Shown one piece after another: positions 45,680-54,491 of a stretch of 64,000 bases of DNA. Under the pieces are notes generated by a model. The model searched no databases. It saw only the letters and a program-made list of their open reading frames with translations, and was not told the origin of the DNA. A program made the translations under genes and the position numbers. Numbering within the stretch: position 1 is the first letter of the stretch; each line of letters begins with the position of its first letter. Location: the NCBI GenBank assembly GCA_015059685.1, contig SUZW01000001.1, positions 103,603 to 167,602 of the forward strand, in the 5' to 3' direction. The stretch is from Rikenellaceae bacterium (lineage in GTDB: Bacteria; Bacteroidota; Bacteroidia; Bacteroidales; Rikenellaceae).

Positions 45680-46951
45680 ATGGTAGATATTTTTGACAGA
45701 TTAGAGCGAAACACCGGTGGACCTATTGGTCAGTATATGCAGAATGTACACGGCTACTTCGCATTCCCTAAATTGGAGGGCGAGATTGGTCCTCACATGC
45801 GCTTCCGTGGTAAGATGATGCTCAACTGGAGCCTCAACAACTACCTCGGTCTTGCCAACCATCCCGAGGTGCGTCAGGCAGATGCTGCAGGAGCTGCAGA
45901 GTTTGGTATGGCTGCCCCTATGGGTGCCCGTATGATGAGTGGTCAGACCAAGTATCACGAGCAGTTGGAGCGTGAGTTGGCCGAGTTCGTAGGTAAGGAG
46001 GATGCCTTCCTCTTGAACTTCGGTTATCAGGGTATGATTTCGATTATCGACTGTCTGCTCACCCCTCGTGATGTTGTTGTCTATGATGCAGAGGCACACG
46101 CTTGTATCATCGACGGTCTGCGTATGCACAAGGGCAAGCGTTTCGTCTATGGTCACAACGACGAGGCTTCGCTCCGCAAGCAGTTGCAGCACGCTACCGA
46201 CCTCGCCGAGGAGCAGGGTGGTGGTGTTCTCGTGATTACCGAGGGTGTATTCGGTATGAAGGGTGACCTCGGCTTCCTCGATGTTATCGTGAAGGCCAAG
46301 GAGGATTTCAACTTCCGTCTCTTGGTTGATGATGCTCACGGTTTCGGTACTATGGGTCCTGGTGGTCGTGGTACAGCGGCACACTTCGGTGTTACCGAGG
46401 GCGTAGATGTGTTGTTCAACACCTTCGCAAAGTCAATGGCAGGTATCGGAGCATTCGTTTCGGGTCCACGCTGGTTGATTAACCTCTTCCGCTACAATAT
46501 GCGTTCGCAGCTCTATGCAAAGTCGTTGCCTATGCCGATGGTTATCGGTGCGTTGAAGCGTTTGGAGCTTATCCGTAACCACCCTGAGTATCAGGAGAAG
46601 TTGTGGGAGATTACCCGTGCTTTGCAGTCGGGCTTCAAGGCTAACGGCTTTGATATTGGCGTTACCCAGTCGCCTGTTACCCCTGTATATATGAAGGGCG
46701 GTAACGAGGAGGGTACCAACCTCATCGTCGATTTGCGTGAGAACTACGGAGTATTCTGCTCGATAGTTATCTACCCTGTAATTCCGAAGGGCGAGATTAT
46801 CTTGCGAGTTATCCCTACCGCAGCTCACACCATGGAGGATGTTGAGTACACAATCAACGCTTTCAAGGCTGTGCGCGAGAAGTTCGAGCGTGGCGACTAT
46901 GCCGCTATGCCTATTCCAATGAAGGCAGATCCGGAGTTCAAGGTACGATAG
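45680..46951 (+). CDS. spt: Serine palmitoyltransferase-type alpha-oxoamine synthase
   Basis: 423 residues. PLP fold-type I: NWSLNNYLGLANHPEV, GMAAPMGARMMSGQTKYHEQLE, PLP Asp in LVDDAHGFGTMGPGGRG and the Schiff-base Lys in NTFAKSMAGIGAFVSG. The sequence, including the extra N-terminal helix GGPIGQYMQNVHGYFAFPKLEG, follows Bacteroidetes serine palmitoyltransferases that start sphingolipid synthesis from serine and an acyl thioester. In Alistipes-like bacteria a close relative uses cysteate to make sulfonolipids, so the true amino acid substrate is open. The protein is cytoplasmic, probably membrane-associated. The gene is monocistronic. Confidence 0.85.
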   Translation: MVDIFDRLERNTGGPIGQYMQNVHGYFAFPKLEGEIGPHMRFRGKMMLNWSLNNYLGLANHPEVRQADAAGAAEFGMAAPMGARMMSGQTKYHEQLERELAEFVGKEDAFLLNFGYQGMISIIDCLLTPRDVVVYDAEAHACIIDGLRMHKGKRFVYGHNDEASLRKQLQHATDLAEEQGGGVLVITEGVFGMKGDLGFLDVIVKAKEDFNFRLLVDDAHGFGTMGPGGRGTAAHFGVTEGVDVLFNTFAKSMAGIGAFVSGPRWLINLFRYNMRSQLYAKSLPMPMVIGALKRLELIRNHPEYQEKLWEITRALQSGFKANGFDIGVTQSPVTPVYMKGGNEEGTNLIVDLRENYGVFCSIVIYPVIPKGEIILRVIPTAAHTMEDVEYTINAFKAVREKFERGDYAAMPIPMKADPEFKVR

Positions 46952-46970
46952 TCACTTCGACAATAAAAAG

Positions 46971-47006
46971 ATATACCAGAGGCAAATGTCTCTGGTATAT
47001 TGTTTT
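46971..47006 (+). terminator. terminator of spt
   Basis: ATATACCAGAG pairs with CTCTGGTATAT and is followed by TGTTTTT. A broken half-core (CCGCAGCATACT) of the palindrome family lies just beyond, at 47029-47040. Confidence 0.85.
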
Positions 47007-47047
47007 TAGACAAACCACTTCTAATGCCCCGCAGCATACTCGACAGT

Positions 47048-47173
47048 AAAATTGTTAAATAAGTGAGGGGATTTTGCGCTAAACGAGAAAGCGAGTCCGC
47101 AGCATACTTGGCGTATGTGAGGAACTCGCTTATCGAAGAGCAGTGTAAAATTCACCGCTTATTTAACATTTTT
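47048..47173. repeat. nested palindrome element, copy c
   Basis: The 126-bp element touches the frr TAA. Outer arms AAAATGTTAAATAAG/CTTATTTAACAATTTT, inner conserved boxes (G)AATTTTACAC and GCGCAAAATC, arms AGCGAGT/ACTCGCT, and the core GCAGCATACTTGGCGTATG followed by TGAGG. Confidence 0.85.
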
Positions 47174-47730
47174 TAGACGGTCATAATCTCCTTCTCCTTC
47201 TTCTCAAAAGCAGCATCTACCGCCTTATTGAACTTCTCGACGAGCTTCTGTACCTGTGCCTCGCCATCTTTGCCCTCGTCTTCAGGCATACCCTCCTTGG
47301 TCGCCTTCTTGAACGCCTCGACAGCGTCACGACGGGCGTTGCGCAACGATATGCGTGCGTTCTCCGCCTCGGCCTTCGACTGCTTCACGAGCTCCTTACG
47401 ACGCTCCTCGGTGAGAGGCGGCATCGAGAGGCGAATGCTCTCGCCATTGTTCGATGGTGTGAGTCCGATGTTCGAGTCGATGATAGCCTTTTCGATGATG
47501 CGGATCATATTCTTGTCCCACGGCTGAATGAGGACAGTCTTTGCATCGGGTACGGTGACACTCGCCACGCCCGATACGGGAGTTTGCGAGCCGTAGTAAT
47601 CTACGAAAACGCCATTCAAGACATTTACCGAGGCCTTACCTGCACGAATATTCGACAAGGTCTCCTCCAAGAAATCGACAGCCTTCTGCATACGGGCAGT
47701 TGCGTCATTCAAGATTGTTTTAGTATCCAT
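47173..47730 (-). CDS. frr: Ribosome recycling factor
   Basis: 185 residues, the standard RRF length. ARMQKAVDFLEETLSNIRAGKASVNVL and LVKQSKAEAENARISLRNARRDAVEAFKK show the tRNA-like two-domain fold with its three-helix bundle. With EF-G it splits post-termination ribosomes. It is downstream of pyrH and tlpA in the gene order; pyrH and frr are often neighbours. The stop codon abuts a nested palindrome. Confidence 0.97.
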   Translation of the reverse strand: MDTKTILNDATARMQKAVDFLEETLSNIRAGKASVNVLNGVFVDYYGSQTPVSGVASVTVPDAKTVLIQPWDKNMIRIIEKAIIDSNIGLTPSNNGESIRLSMPPLTEERRKELVKQSKAEAENARISLRNARRDAVEAFKKATKEGMPEDEGKDGEAQVQKLVEKFNKAVDAAFEKKEKEIMTV

Positions 47731-47753
47731 AGTATAATAATTTAGTTTTTTTC

Positions 47754-47783
47754 GCCATTAGCCATTAGCCATTAGCCATTGGC
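47754..47783 (-). repeat. TAATGGC heptamer island 5
   Basis: Four clean heptamer units between the tlpA-like gene and frr. Confidence 0.75.
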
Positions 47784-47790
47784 TTTTTGA

Positions 47791-48363
47791 TTACTTCTTT
47801 ATCTCTTTTTCAATCAGTTTGATGAGCTCTGCAAACTCCGCCTCGTCGTAACCCACACTCGCCTTTACGACCTTTCCCTGCTTGTCGATAAGGAAGTTGC
47901 GAGGGATGTAGGTTTGTGCATACTCGGCATAGACACGACCATCCGTGTCGAGTCCCATAGGGAACGAGTAGCCCATCCTCTCACGAAATGCGGCCACGGT
48001 AGCCTTTTTTTCGCCTCGCGACACGGGCAGAAATAGAAAATCTTGGCCTTTGAAGCGGTCGATAATCTCCTTCTGCACTCTCGCCAACTCCGCACGACAC
48101 GGAGGGCACCAAGTCGCCCAGAAGTTCAACAAAACGACTTTGCCTTTGAGGTCGGCAAGCTTTACGGTCGAGCCGTCGAACATCTCGACCTCGAAGTTGG
48201 GAGCCTGCATACCATCCTTTACGAGCGTAGCCTGCTCGGGTGTTGGGCGTTGCTGTGCTGCTGCGGGTGTAGGGTAGAGCAGTATAAATGCCGCTATCAC
48301 AACCACCAATATCAGCATCATCGCCAATATCCAATTACTCTTTTTTTGATGTCTTCGTGCCAT
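47791..48363 (-). CDS. TlpA-like thiol-disulfide reductase, membrane-anchored
   Basis: 190 residues. A positively charged start and one hydrophobic helix (about 11-33) anchor the protein in the inner membrane. The thioredoxin/AhpC-TSA domain has the active site FWATWCPPCRAEL, a FLFLPVSRGEKK segment and the cis-Pro in YIPRNFLIDKQG. It probably reduces disulfides in periplasmic proteins. It lies between pyrH and frr in the same orientation. Confidence 0.92.
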   Translation of the reverse strand: MARRHQKKSNWILAMMLILVVVIAAFILLYPTPAAAQQRPTPEQATLVKDGMQAPNFEVEMFDGSTVKLADLKGKVVLLNFWATWCPPCRAELARVQKEIIDRFKGQDFLFLPVSRGEKKATVAAFRERMGYSFPMGLDTDGRVYAEYAQTYIPRNFLIDKQGKVVKASVGYDEAEFAELIKLIEKEIKK

Positions 48364-48375
48364 AATTTTTTGCTT

Positions 48376-48449
48376 TTAGCCATTAGCCATTAGCCCTTGG
48401 CTTTTATTATTTTATGTTTGATTTAGCCATTAGCTATTAGCCATTAGCT
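48376..48449 (-). repeat. TAATGGC heptamer island 6 (two clusters)
   Basis: Two heptamer clusters (48376-48402 and 48423-48449) followed by ACGAGAG-type repeats that run into the pyrH stop at 48480. Confidence 0.7.
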
Positions 48450-48479
48450 TTCTCTCGTCTCTCGTCTTTAGTCTCTCGT

Positions 48480-49187
48480 CTATTGATGTACTACCGTTCC
48501 GATATTTTCGCCCTGGAGGACCTTCATTAGATTGCCCGGGGTGTCCATATCGAAGACGATGATATTCAAGCCATTCTCCTTGCAGAGCGTGAAGGCTGTC
48601 ATATCCATAATCTTCAAATTTCGTGCATAAATTTCGTCGAAAGTTATCTCGTCGAACTTTGTTGCTGTAGGGTCTTTCTCGGGGTCGGCTGTATATACGC
48701 CATCTACACGAGTGCCCTTGAAGAAGCCGTCGGCCTCGATTTCGATGCCACGCAGTGCCGATGCCGAGTCGGTCGAGAAGTAGGGGTTTGATGTTCCGCC
48801 ACCTATGATAACGACATAACCCTCACGGAGATACTCGAGAGCCTTGTCCTTCGAGTAGTACTCGCCTATAGGCTCCATACGGATCGAGGTCAGCACCTTG
48901 CACTTTACCCCCTCGTCGATGAGTACCGCCTGCAATGCCAACGAGTTGATTATGGTTGCCAACATACCCATCTGGTCGCCTTTCACACGGTCGAAGCCAC
49001 GCTTTGCCCCCTGCAAGCCACGGAAGATGTTTCCTCCGCCAATCACGATGCCTATCTCGATGCCGAGTGCCTGTGCCTCTTTGATTTGCTCGGCGTAGAT
49101 GCGTGCCTGCTCCATCGAGATGCCGTACTTTTGCTCCCCCTGTAGCGACTCGCCACTGAGCTTGAGAAGTATTCGTTTGTATTTCAT
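48480..49187 (-). CDS. pyrH: UMP kinase
   Basis: 235 residues from the ATG at 49187 (MKYKRILLKLSGESLQG, the canonical UMPK start); the track adds 30 hydrophobic residues coded by intergenic repeats. GIVIGGGNIFRG binds phosphate, DQMGMLATIINSLALQ binds UMP, and TSNPYFSTDSASALR and DGVYTADPEKDP are also typical. It phosphorylates UMP to UDP in the amino-acid-kinase fold, normally with GTP activation. Confidence 0.97.
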   Translation of the reverse strand: MKYKRILLKLSGESLQGEQKYGISMEQARIYAEQIKEAQALGIEIGIVIGGGNIFRGLQGAKRGFDRVKGDQMGMLATIINSLALQAVLIDEGVKCKVLTSIRMEPIGEYYSKDKALEYLREGYVVIIGGGTSNPYFSTDSASALRGIEIEADGFFKGTRVDGVYTADPEKDPTATKFDEITFDEIYARNLKIMDMTAFTLCKENGLNIIVFDMDTPGNLMKVLQGENIGTVVHQ

Positions 49188-49246
49188 AACTCTACATTTT
49201 TTCAATTCTACTACAAATATATAAAATAAAATTGAAAAAACAAAAA

Positions 49247-49268
49247 AGCCAATGGCCAATGGTCGATA
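49247..49268 (-). repeat. TAATGGC-like heptamer island 7
   Basis: Degenerate units (AAGCCAATGGCCAATGG) between pyrH and the nuclease terminator. Confidence 0.5.
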
Positions 49269-49276
49269 GCAAAACA

Positions 49277-49304
49277 AGATGGGTATCGTTTTCGATACCC
49301 ATCT
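49277..49304 (-). terminator. terminator downstream of nuclease
   Basis: AGATGGGTATCG-TTTT-CGATACCCATCT is a perfect 12-bp stem, followed by TGTTTTG on the minus strand. Confidence 0.75.
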
Positions 49305-49352
49305 GCTTTGTGTGTTCCTGTTTTTTTAGAAGTTATGGAACTCCGCCCACCG

Positions 49353-49474
49353 AAAATCGTAAATGATTGAGGGAACTTTGTGCCAAGCAAAAAAATCGCC
49401 CCGCAGCATACTTGGCGTATGTGAGGAGCGATTTATTGAAGATTGGTGCGAAATTCACCAATCAGAACGATTTT
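49353..49474. repeat. nested palindrome element, copy d
   Basis: Outer arms AAAATCGT..ATTG pair with CAAT..ACGATTTT, middle boxes (G)AAATTTCGCACC and GGCACAAAGTTC, inner arms AAATCGC/GCGATTT, and the core GCAGCATACTTGGCGTATG identical to copy c. It overlaps the last bases of the nuclease TAA. Confidence 0.85.
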
Positions 49475-50588
49475 AGAACGCTAAAAATGCGTTCCAATCA
49501 TTACTGCTCTCCGCTGTTACCTCTACCGTGTCGGGGAGGTTTCCGAAGAAGTCGAAGCCTGTCCACTGCTCCACCTGATCGACCGTTACGGCGTAGTTGG
49601 TGTAGGCGTCGGAGTAGGCCTTGTTTTCAAACCAAAAACCGACTGTCGATGCCGATGTTACCGTGCCACTGCTGTTGGTCTTCACCTTCAACGCTACTTT
49701 GTAGAAGTAGTTTGGTATCGGCACATCCTTGGTGTCGTCGGCTGCCTGAATGTAGGATACAGACTTTGTCTCGCCCACCTTCGAGAACGCCACACCCGTT
49801 ACGATGTAGATTGTCTCGCCACTCTTTGCCTCGCTCTGCAATGCGTCTTCGAGGTTGCTCCACACTCCGCTGTTGAAGCTGTTTTGCACCTGCGGTACCG
49901 AGTTGGTAACGTAGAAGGTCTGCTTCTGCATCTCCTCGTTTCCGTTGCGCGAGGCGTTTGGAATAAGGTGTCCGCGTGAGTATGTGTCGCCCTCGTAGGA
50001 GTGGTCGCAGAGGTTTACCTGCTCACTTTCGTCGATAAGTGGGTTGTAGTACCACTTCGACGGGCGTGACAACGAACCCATGTGGCTCGACGAGAGCGGA
50101 TAAGCCACCCACATCGAGGTATAGGTTGAGTTGTCGTAGTAGGCGGTGTAGTTGCGCACACCACTCGCATTGACCTTCAACTCCACCGCATTAGGATAGA
50201 GCCCATTGGTGTCCTCGGCCGGCAATTCGAGCCAACTCTCGGTTGGCATCACCTTTGGCGTTGTCAGCGTTGTCGAAGCCGATGTTACAGCCGTGCCGTT
50301 TGTGGCGGTGCAAGAGGCATATACGGTATATGCCGTGTCGTACTCCAACTCCACATTGCTCACTTGGGCGTATGTCTGCGTTGTGCCTACATTGCAGGTC
50401 GCAGATGTTGTGTGCGAGGAGCTTGTGAAGTGGAAAGTTACATCGCCGTTAGAGATATATTCGGGACTCTCCACCATGCAACCCGCCCACGCCAAAGTGC
50501 CGTTAAGCGAAGCCGATATGTTAGTTAATCCCGGGGTAGGGTCCGTGGCAGGAGGGGTTACTTCCCCTCCTGTTCCACTACCCGAAGA
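49473..50588 (-). pseudogene. DNA/RNA non-specific endonuclease without its own start or signal peptide
   Basis: The frame is open from the base after the upstream BACON gene's TGA (50589) to the TAA at 49473, about 371 residues. It begins with a Ser/Gly/Thr/Pro linker (SSGSGTGGEVTPPATDPTPG) typical of the region after a lipobox Cys, then a FnIII-like domain (about 20-110) and a NUC1 (EndA/NucA type) nuclease domain: SRGHLIPNASR with the general-base His, NSVPQVQNSFNSGVWSNLE with the metal-binding Asn, and FYKVALKVK. No ATG lies near the start; the TTG at 50495 and ATG at 50477 would give a protein with no export signal. Either the N-terminus was lost, or it was fused to the BACON protein before a nonsense change. 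Confidence 0.7.
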
Positions 50589-53471
50589 TCAGTTAAGTTT
50601 ATAGAGCTGAATTGCCTGCTGTCCTGAATATGAACTACTCTTGTAGTAGCGGAAACGAACCTGATTTGAAGCAGAGTTGTATCGCAAATATGCACCGCCA
50701 GTACCCTTAATTGTTATATCGTCTGCACTTGCAAATGCAATTGTGTTGTTAAGTGCTGTAGCACTCTCATCGAGTTCATTTGAGTCTGTGCTTCTTCCGA
50801 TATATTTGCCGCTTGCCGATTTGATAGAGTAGTTTGCATCACCGCTCTTGGCAATGGTAAATGCAATAGCTTTCATTGCATCGGTTGCCTCAATCTGATT
50901 GTTGCTAATTGTAACGGTCTTTGTGTTACCGACAGCGTCGAGAGTCGCAAGACTACCATCAAATGCCACCTTGCCGGTCTCGTAAACGATAAGGTATGTA
51001 CCACTCCAATCACTTGGTGTCGAAGTAACCTTAACGAAGTGTGTGCCTCCCTGCTCTGGCTCATCGCCACCACCGGTGTTGCCGGCAGCCTGCGAAATGG
51101 TTACGGTCTGGCTCTCTGCACCCTCGTATGAGAGTGTTACAGTTGCCTCACGCGCTGCACCTGTGTTCTCGTCAACATAGAAAGTTACATCTGTGCTGCT
51201 AACCTCAAAGCCATGAACCCAAGTCTGATTAGCCGAAGCGGTTACGCTCTGACCAACAACAGGGTTTGTAATGGTATAAGTGATAGTTGGAACATCACCC
51301 GCAGCTGCAACATTAATAGTAGTAGCCGAAGTTACAGCCAATACCGGAGCAGGGGTCTCTGGTGTCTCGCCACCCTCGCTGCTACCGCCATAAGTTACGG
51401 TAAGAGCATCAAGGTACACCTTAGCCGAAAGTTTCGCAATTACTACACTTTCAACTGCAGTACTATATTCAATAGTTACCTTATCGCTACTTACAGTAAC
51501 TGTTGCTCCGCTTGGAGTGCCAATTGAAGAGTTCAATGCATTTGCATAAGAGCTGCTATTTGCATCAAATACAATCTTTGTGATATTGCTTGGTGCAGTA
51601 ACTGTGATTGAAGAACCAGAGTATAAACGAACTGGATTCGAATAATTTGCTACATTTGATGAAGCACTTGCCTTGTTGTTTACGAATGTAATACCATCAT
51701 TTGACCAAGTCTGCTGGTTGTTATCCTGGCTAAGACGCTGTGCGGTGCTTGCAAACGATATTGTTCCTTCTCCGGACACTACCTCGCCAGCAGCCTGCTT
51801 CTTGTTCTGCGTAATAGTGAATGTAGTAGTAACATTCTCATAGTCTGCCTTTGTAGCAGTTACATTTACAGTTGCTGTACGCTCCTCAGTCTCGCTCTCG
51901 TTAACAGTTGCAGAGAAGGTAATCTTGCCATCAGCATAAGCGAGGTCCGACACCCAAGTATCATCGGTAGTAGCAGTGATTGCCCAACCGTCGCTATTGG
52001 TTGTAGTAACAGCAACCTCGCCACTTGTTGCATCGTGTGCGATAACTGCATTAGCAACCGAAAGGGTGATTGCAGGATCCTTTACAACATACTCGCCAAC
52101 AAGCTTGTAGATGCAGATATCCTGCATACCACTGCTGTAGCAAGAGAAACGAGGATTACTGTTGTTGTATTTCACAATGTTTCGAGTGTTTGAACCCTGT
52201 GCAGTAACAGTTGCAACACCATTCTCGCCAATAGTGATAGCAAACGAAGCGTTCGCATCTATAGTTGTCTGTGACTTCAAGTTGTTGGAACTCGAGCTTG
52301 CTGCATAGAGATATTTGTTATCCGAAGTCTGGAATGCGAATGTACCCTCAACCGAACCCTCTACCAGGGTGAGAACCTCTACGGTAGAATCAATCTCGAT
52401 AGTGCTGTTTTCGTTCTTGGTGATAGCAACAGCATCGCGGTAGTCGCCATTCTGCTTACCCATAGCCACATTGTAGCCCGCTGCAGCAATAACAACCTTA
52501 TCACCAACGGCCAAGCCTGTGATGTTAGGAACGAGGTTGTAGGCGTTGTCCACCCACTCGATAGTCTCAATCTCCTCTACATTATTCGTGTCGAGCGATA
52601 CATTCAAAGTAGTAACCTTACCCCTTGCCAAGTCGATATCTTGCGACAAAGTAATCTCCTTTGTGATTGTATAGCCCTCGGTCTGAGCATTGAAAGTGAG
52701 TTTTGAACCCGAAGCCAAAGTCTGTGGATAAACAATAATATAGGTTGCGTTTGCATTGTCCATCTCATACTGAGTAGCCTCGGTGTAAATTGCGGTTACG
52801 GTATTAGATTCTCCATAATACAAGCCCTCTTCCTCGTTGAGTTTCTGATTTACGACATCAAGATACACACGACCGGTAAGGTTTGACGCTGCAGTCATAG
52901 CAAGCGTTTTCACATGCTGACCAGCCAAAGTAGAGGTATTATCCTTCAATACAACCTTTACAATTGCACCCAAGCGAGCAAACTCCAAATCCGAGAGTTG
53001 GTTACCCTCTGCATCGAGTGTTACAGGCTTTGCAATCATAATATCAGCCTTACCATCAAACGAAGTTGCAGTAGGAGCCTGCTGAGTAGGTATATCTACC
53101 TTTGCTCCCAAAGCTGCGATACCATTCGTTGTGTATGGATAGTAAACATAGAGAGTGTTAGACAAAGCGGTAGTACCTGTAAAGGTTGTTATAGTCGCAC
53201 GCTCTGTTGCATCATTAGTCAAATAATAGTTGTCTGCATCTTTCTCTTGTGCAGTATAAACACCAATCATATCGCCTACGCTCCAATATGGAGTTGTTCC
53301 CTCCAACTCGGTACGATTTTCAGATACAACAGTTGGTTTGTCTGCTGTAAGGGTTACCTTTACGAGGTTTGTGTCACCATTAACGGTTGTGTCGTTAAAG
53401 TTGTTCTCGCACGATACGAGAGCAGTTGCTGCAACTGCCCAAAGCATCATTTTTGTAAAAATCTTCTTCAT
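50589..53471 (-). CDS. BACON-domain surface lipoprotein
   Basis: 960 residues from the ATG at 53471; the longer track start lies inside the preceding small ORF. The lipobox is TALVSC. A fimbrillin-like domain (about 25-290: TPYWSVGDMIGVY, LYVYYPYTT) is followed by a module IVIAAAGYNVAMG (about 320-460) related to the repeated DASTLEA module of the 1-3105 gene. Two BACON domains (about 470-570 and 690-790) flank a beta-domain (about 575-690), and a final about 130-residue domain starts HFVKVTSTPSDWSGTYLIVYE. The sequence ends YKLN then TGA, immediately followed in frame by the nuclease ORF. Confidence 0.85.
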   Translation of the reverse strand: MKKIFTKMMLWAVAATALVSCENNFNDTTVNGDTNLVKVTLTADKPTVVSENRTELEGTTPYWSVGDMIGVYTAQEKDADNYYLTNDATERATITTFTGTTALSNTLYVYYPYTTNGIAALGAKVDIPTQQAPTATSFDGKADIMIAKPVTLDAEGNQLSDLEFARLGAIVKVVLKDNTSTLAGQHVKTLAMTAASNLTGRVYLDVVNQKLNEEEGLYYGESNTVTAIYTEATQYEMDNANATYIIVYPQTLASGSKLTFNAQTEGYTITKEITLSQDIDLARGKVTTLNVSLDTNNVEEIETIEWVDNAYNLVPNITGLAVGDKVVIAAAGYNVAMGKQNGDYRDAVAITKNENSTIEIDSTVEVLTLVEGSVEGTFAFQTSDNKYLYAASSSSNNLKSQTTIDANASFAITIGENGVATVTAQGSNTRNIVKYNNSNPRFSCYSSGMQDICIYKLVGEYVVKDPAITLSVANAVIAHDATSGEVAVTTTNSDGWAITATTDDTWVSDLAYADGKITFSATVNESETEERTATVNVTATKADYENVTTTFTITQNKKQAAGEVVSGEGTISFASTAQRLSQDNNQQTWSNDGITFVNNKASASSNVANYSNPVRLYSGSSITVTAPSNITKIVFDANSSSYANALNSSIGTPSGATVTVSSDKVTIEYSTAVESVVIAKLSAKVYLDALTVTYGGSSEGGETPETPAPVLAVTSATTINVAAAGDVPTITYTITNPVVGQSVTASANQTWVHGFEVSSTDVTFYVDENTGAAREATVTLSYEGAESQTVTISQAAGNTGGGDEPEQGGTHFVKVTSTPSDWSGTYLIVYETGKVAFDGSLATLDAVGNTKTVTISNNQIEATDAMKAIAFTIAKSGDANYSIKSASGKYIGRSTDSNELDESATALNNTIAFASADDITIKGTGGAYLRYNSASNQVRFRYYKSSSYSGQQAIQLYKLN

Positions 53472-53484
53472 AGCATTGCAGTTT

Positions 53485-53661
53485 TTAGAGTTCATAAGAA
53501 TTACCGTTTTCAATAGCTCCCGCAGCACCCTCATTTCCGTATGTCAAATCGGGGTTCTGCGACACAAAGAATCCTGCCTCGGCTTTCACGAAGCAGACCT
53601 CGACAGTAGGTGCGGCATAGCCCCCTTCCGCAAGGTTTTTCATAAGGTCTAATTTGTTCAT
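53485..53661 (-). CDS. 58-aa peptide preceding BACON lipoprotein
   Basis: ATG at 53661, TAA at 53485, absent from the ORF track. Its segment YAAPTVEVCFVKAEAGFF and Gly/Asn-rich acidic tail (YGNEGAAGAIENGNSYEL) align with the 50-aa peptide at 3121-3273. It has no signal peptide. The next ATG is 13 nt away. A full -7 element lies 60 nt upstream, so this is the first gene of the transcript. Confidence 0.75.
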   Translation of the reverse strand: MNKLDLMKNLAEGGYAAPTVEVCFVKAEAGFFVSQNPDLTYGNEGAAGAIENGNSYEL

Positions 53662-53721
53662 AATGAGTTTGTTAAGTATTAAATAAATAAAAAAATCGAA
53701 TTCTTCTCACTAACCAAGGCG

Positions 53722-53729
53722 CAAAGGTA
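53722..53729 (-). promoter_or_regulatory. -7 element TACCTTTG of peptide/BACON/nuclease transcript
   Basis: TACCTTTG on the minus strand, 60 nt before the 58-aa ORF; the -33 box is poorly defined (T-rich). Confidence 0.6.
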
Positions 53730-53884
53730 CGCAAAAAATGCTGAAAAACAGCACATTCCATAGCTTTTTTTGAAACTTTTTTTGCTCTTTTTCAGGAAGT
53801 TGCCCCACAAGGGCTATGAGAGGGTGTTTTTTGTTGAGAGCAGAGAGCAGAAGCGCAAAATGCCGAATTGACAATTTGTAATTC

Positions 53885-54145
53885 TCACGGTACGGGATCG
53901 TACCCCGAGCCGCCCCACGGATGACAGCGAGCGATGCGCTTGGCGGCAAGCCAGCACCCCTTCAGTGGGCCATATTTGCGGATGGCCTCCAACGCATATT
54001 GCGAGCAGGTGGGGGTGTAGCGACACGCTGCGGGGGTGTAGGGCGAGATACATCTTTGGTAGAAGCGTATCAGCCCGATAAAGGGGAGTGCCACGACACG
54101 ACGACAGCTACTGCGCAAGCTTCTCCAAAATTCGTTTTGTGGCAT
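53885..54145 (-). CDS. yidD: Membrane protein insertion efficiency factor YidD
   Basis: 86 residues from the ATG at 54145; the track start would overlap rnpA by 89 nt instead of 38. [35 protein letters not shown] with its three Cys and the C-terminal [12 protein letters not shown] define the family. It is an inner-face membrane-associated helper of YidC-type insertion. It directly follows rnpA, the usual order. Confidence 0.95.
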   Translation of the reverse strand: MPQNEFWRSLRSSCRRVVALPFIGLIRFYQRCISPYTPAACRYTPTCSQYALEAIRKYGPLKGCWLAAKRIARCHPWGGSGYDPVP

Positions 54146-54470
54146 TTTCGATGGTTTTATAGTCGAGCACCTCCTTCGAGGAGTAGATAAGCGCAACTTG
54201 CAGATAGCGAGCGTCGTGGCTCTGCATAACTATCTGTTTATTAAGGCGGTACGCCTCACGCATACGGCGGCGCACGGTATTGCGTTTATTGGCTCGTTTC
54301 AGAAATTTCTTGGGTGTAGAGAAGAGCACCTCGGCACCCATCTCCTCGGCCGCCTCGGCATAGACCATATAGCGCAGAGGGTAGATAAAGCCACCCTTGC
54401 CCTCGGTGAAGAGGCGGCGTATAGCACCAAATGAATGGAGCCTCTCGGACTTATGTAGGGTTGCTGACAC
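54108..54470 (-). CDS. rnpA: Ribonuclease P protein component
   Basis: 120 residues. The RNR motif is present as [21 protein letters not shown], after [10 protein letters not shown]. It binds the P RNA and positions pre-tRNA leaders. It sits between hemD (21-nt gap) and yidD (overlap). Confidence 0.96.
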   Translation of the reverse strand: MSATLHKSERLHSFGAIRRLFTEGKGGFIYPLRYMVYAEAAEEMGAEVLFSTPKKFLKRANKRNTVRRRMREAYRLNKQIVMQSHDARYLQVALIYSSKEVLDYKTIENATKRILEKLAQ

Positions 54471-54491
54471 CTCGGTTATTCGGATTTGCGG

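Noticed and set aside
48480-49277. UMP kinase with an N-terminal membrane helix
   Set aside because: The extra 30 residues come from intergenic heptamer and AT-rich DNA; the canonical start is the ATG at 49187.
50589-50591. TGA as selenocysteine or reassigned codon
   Set aside because: TGA ends other clear genes here (for example the glycosyltransferase at 21971), no SECIS-like hairpin follows, and NUC1 nucleases are not selenoproteins.
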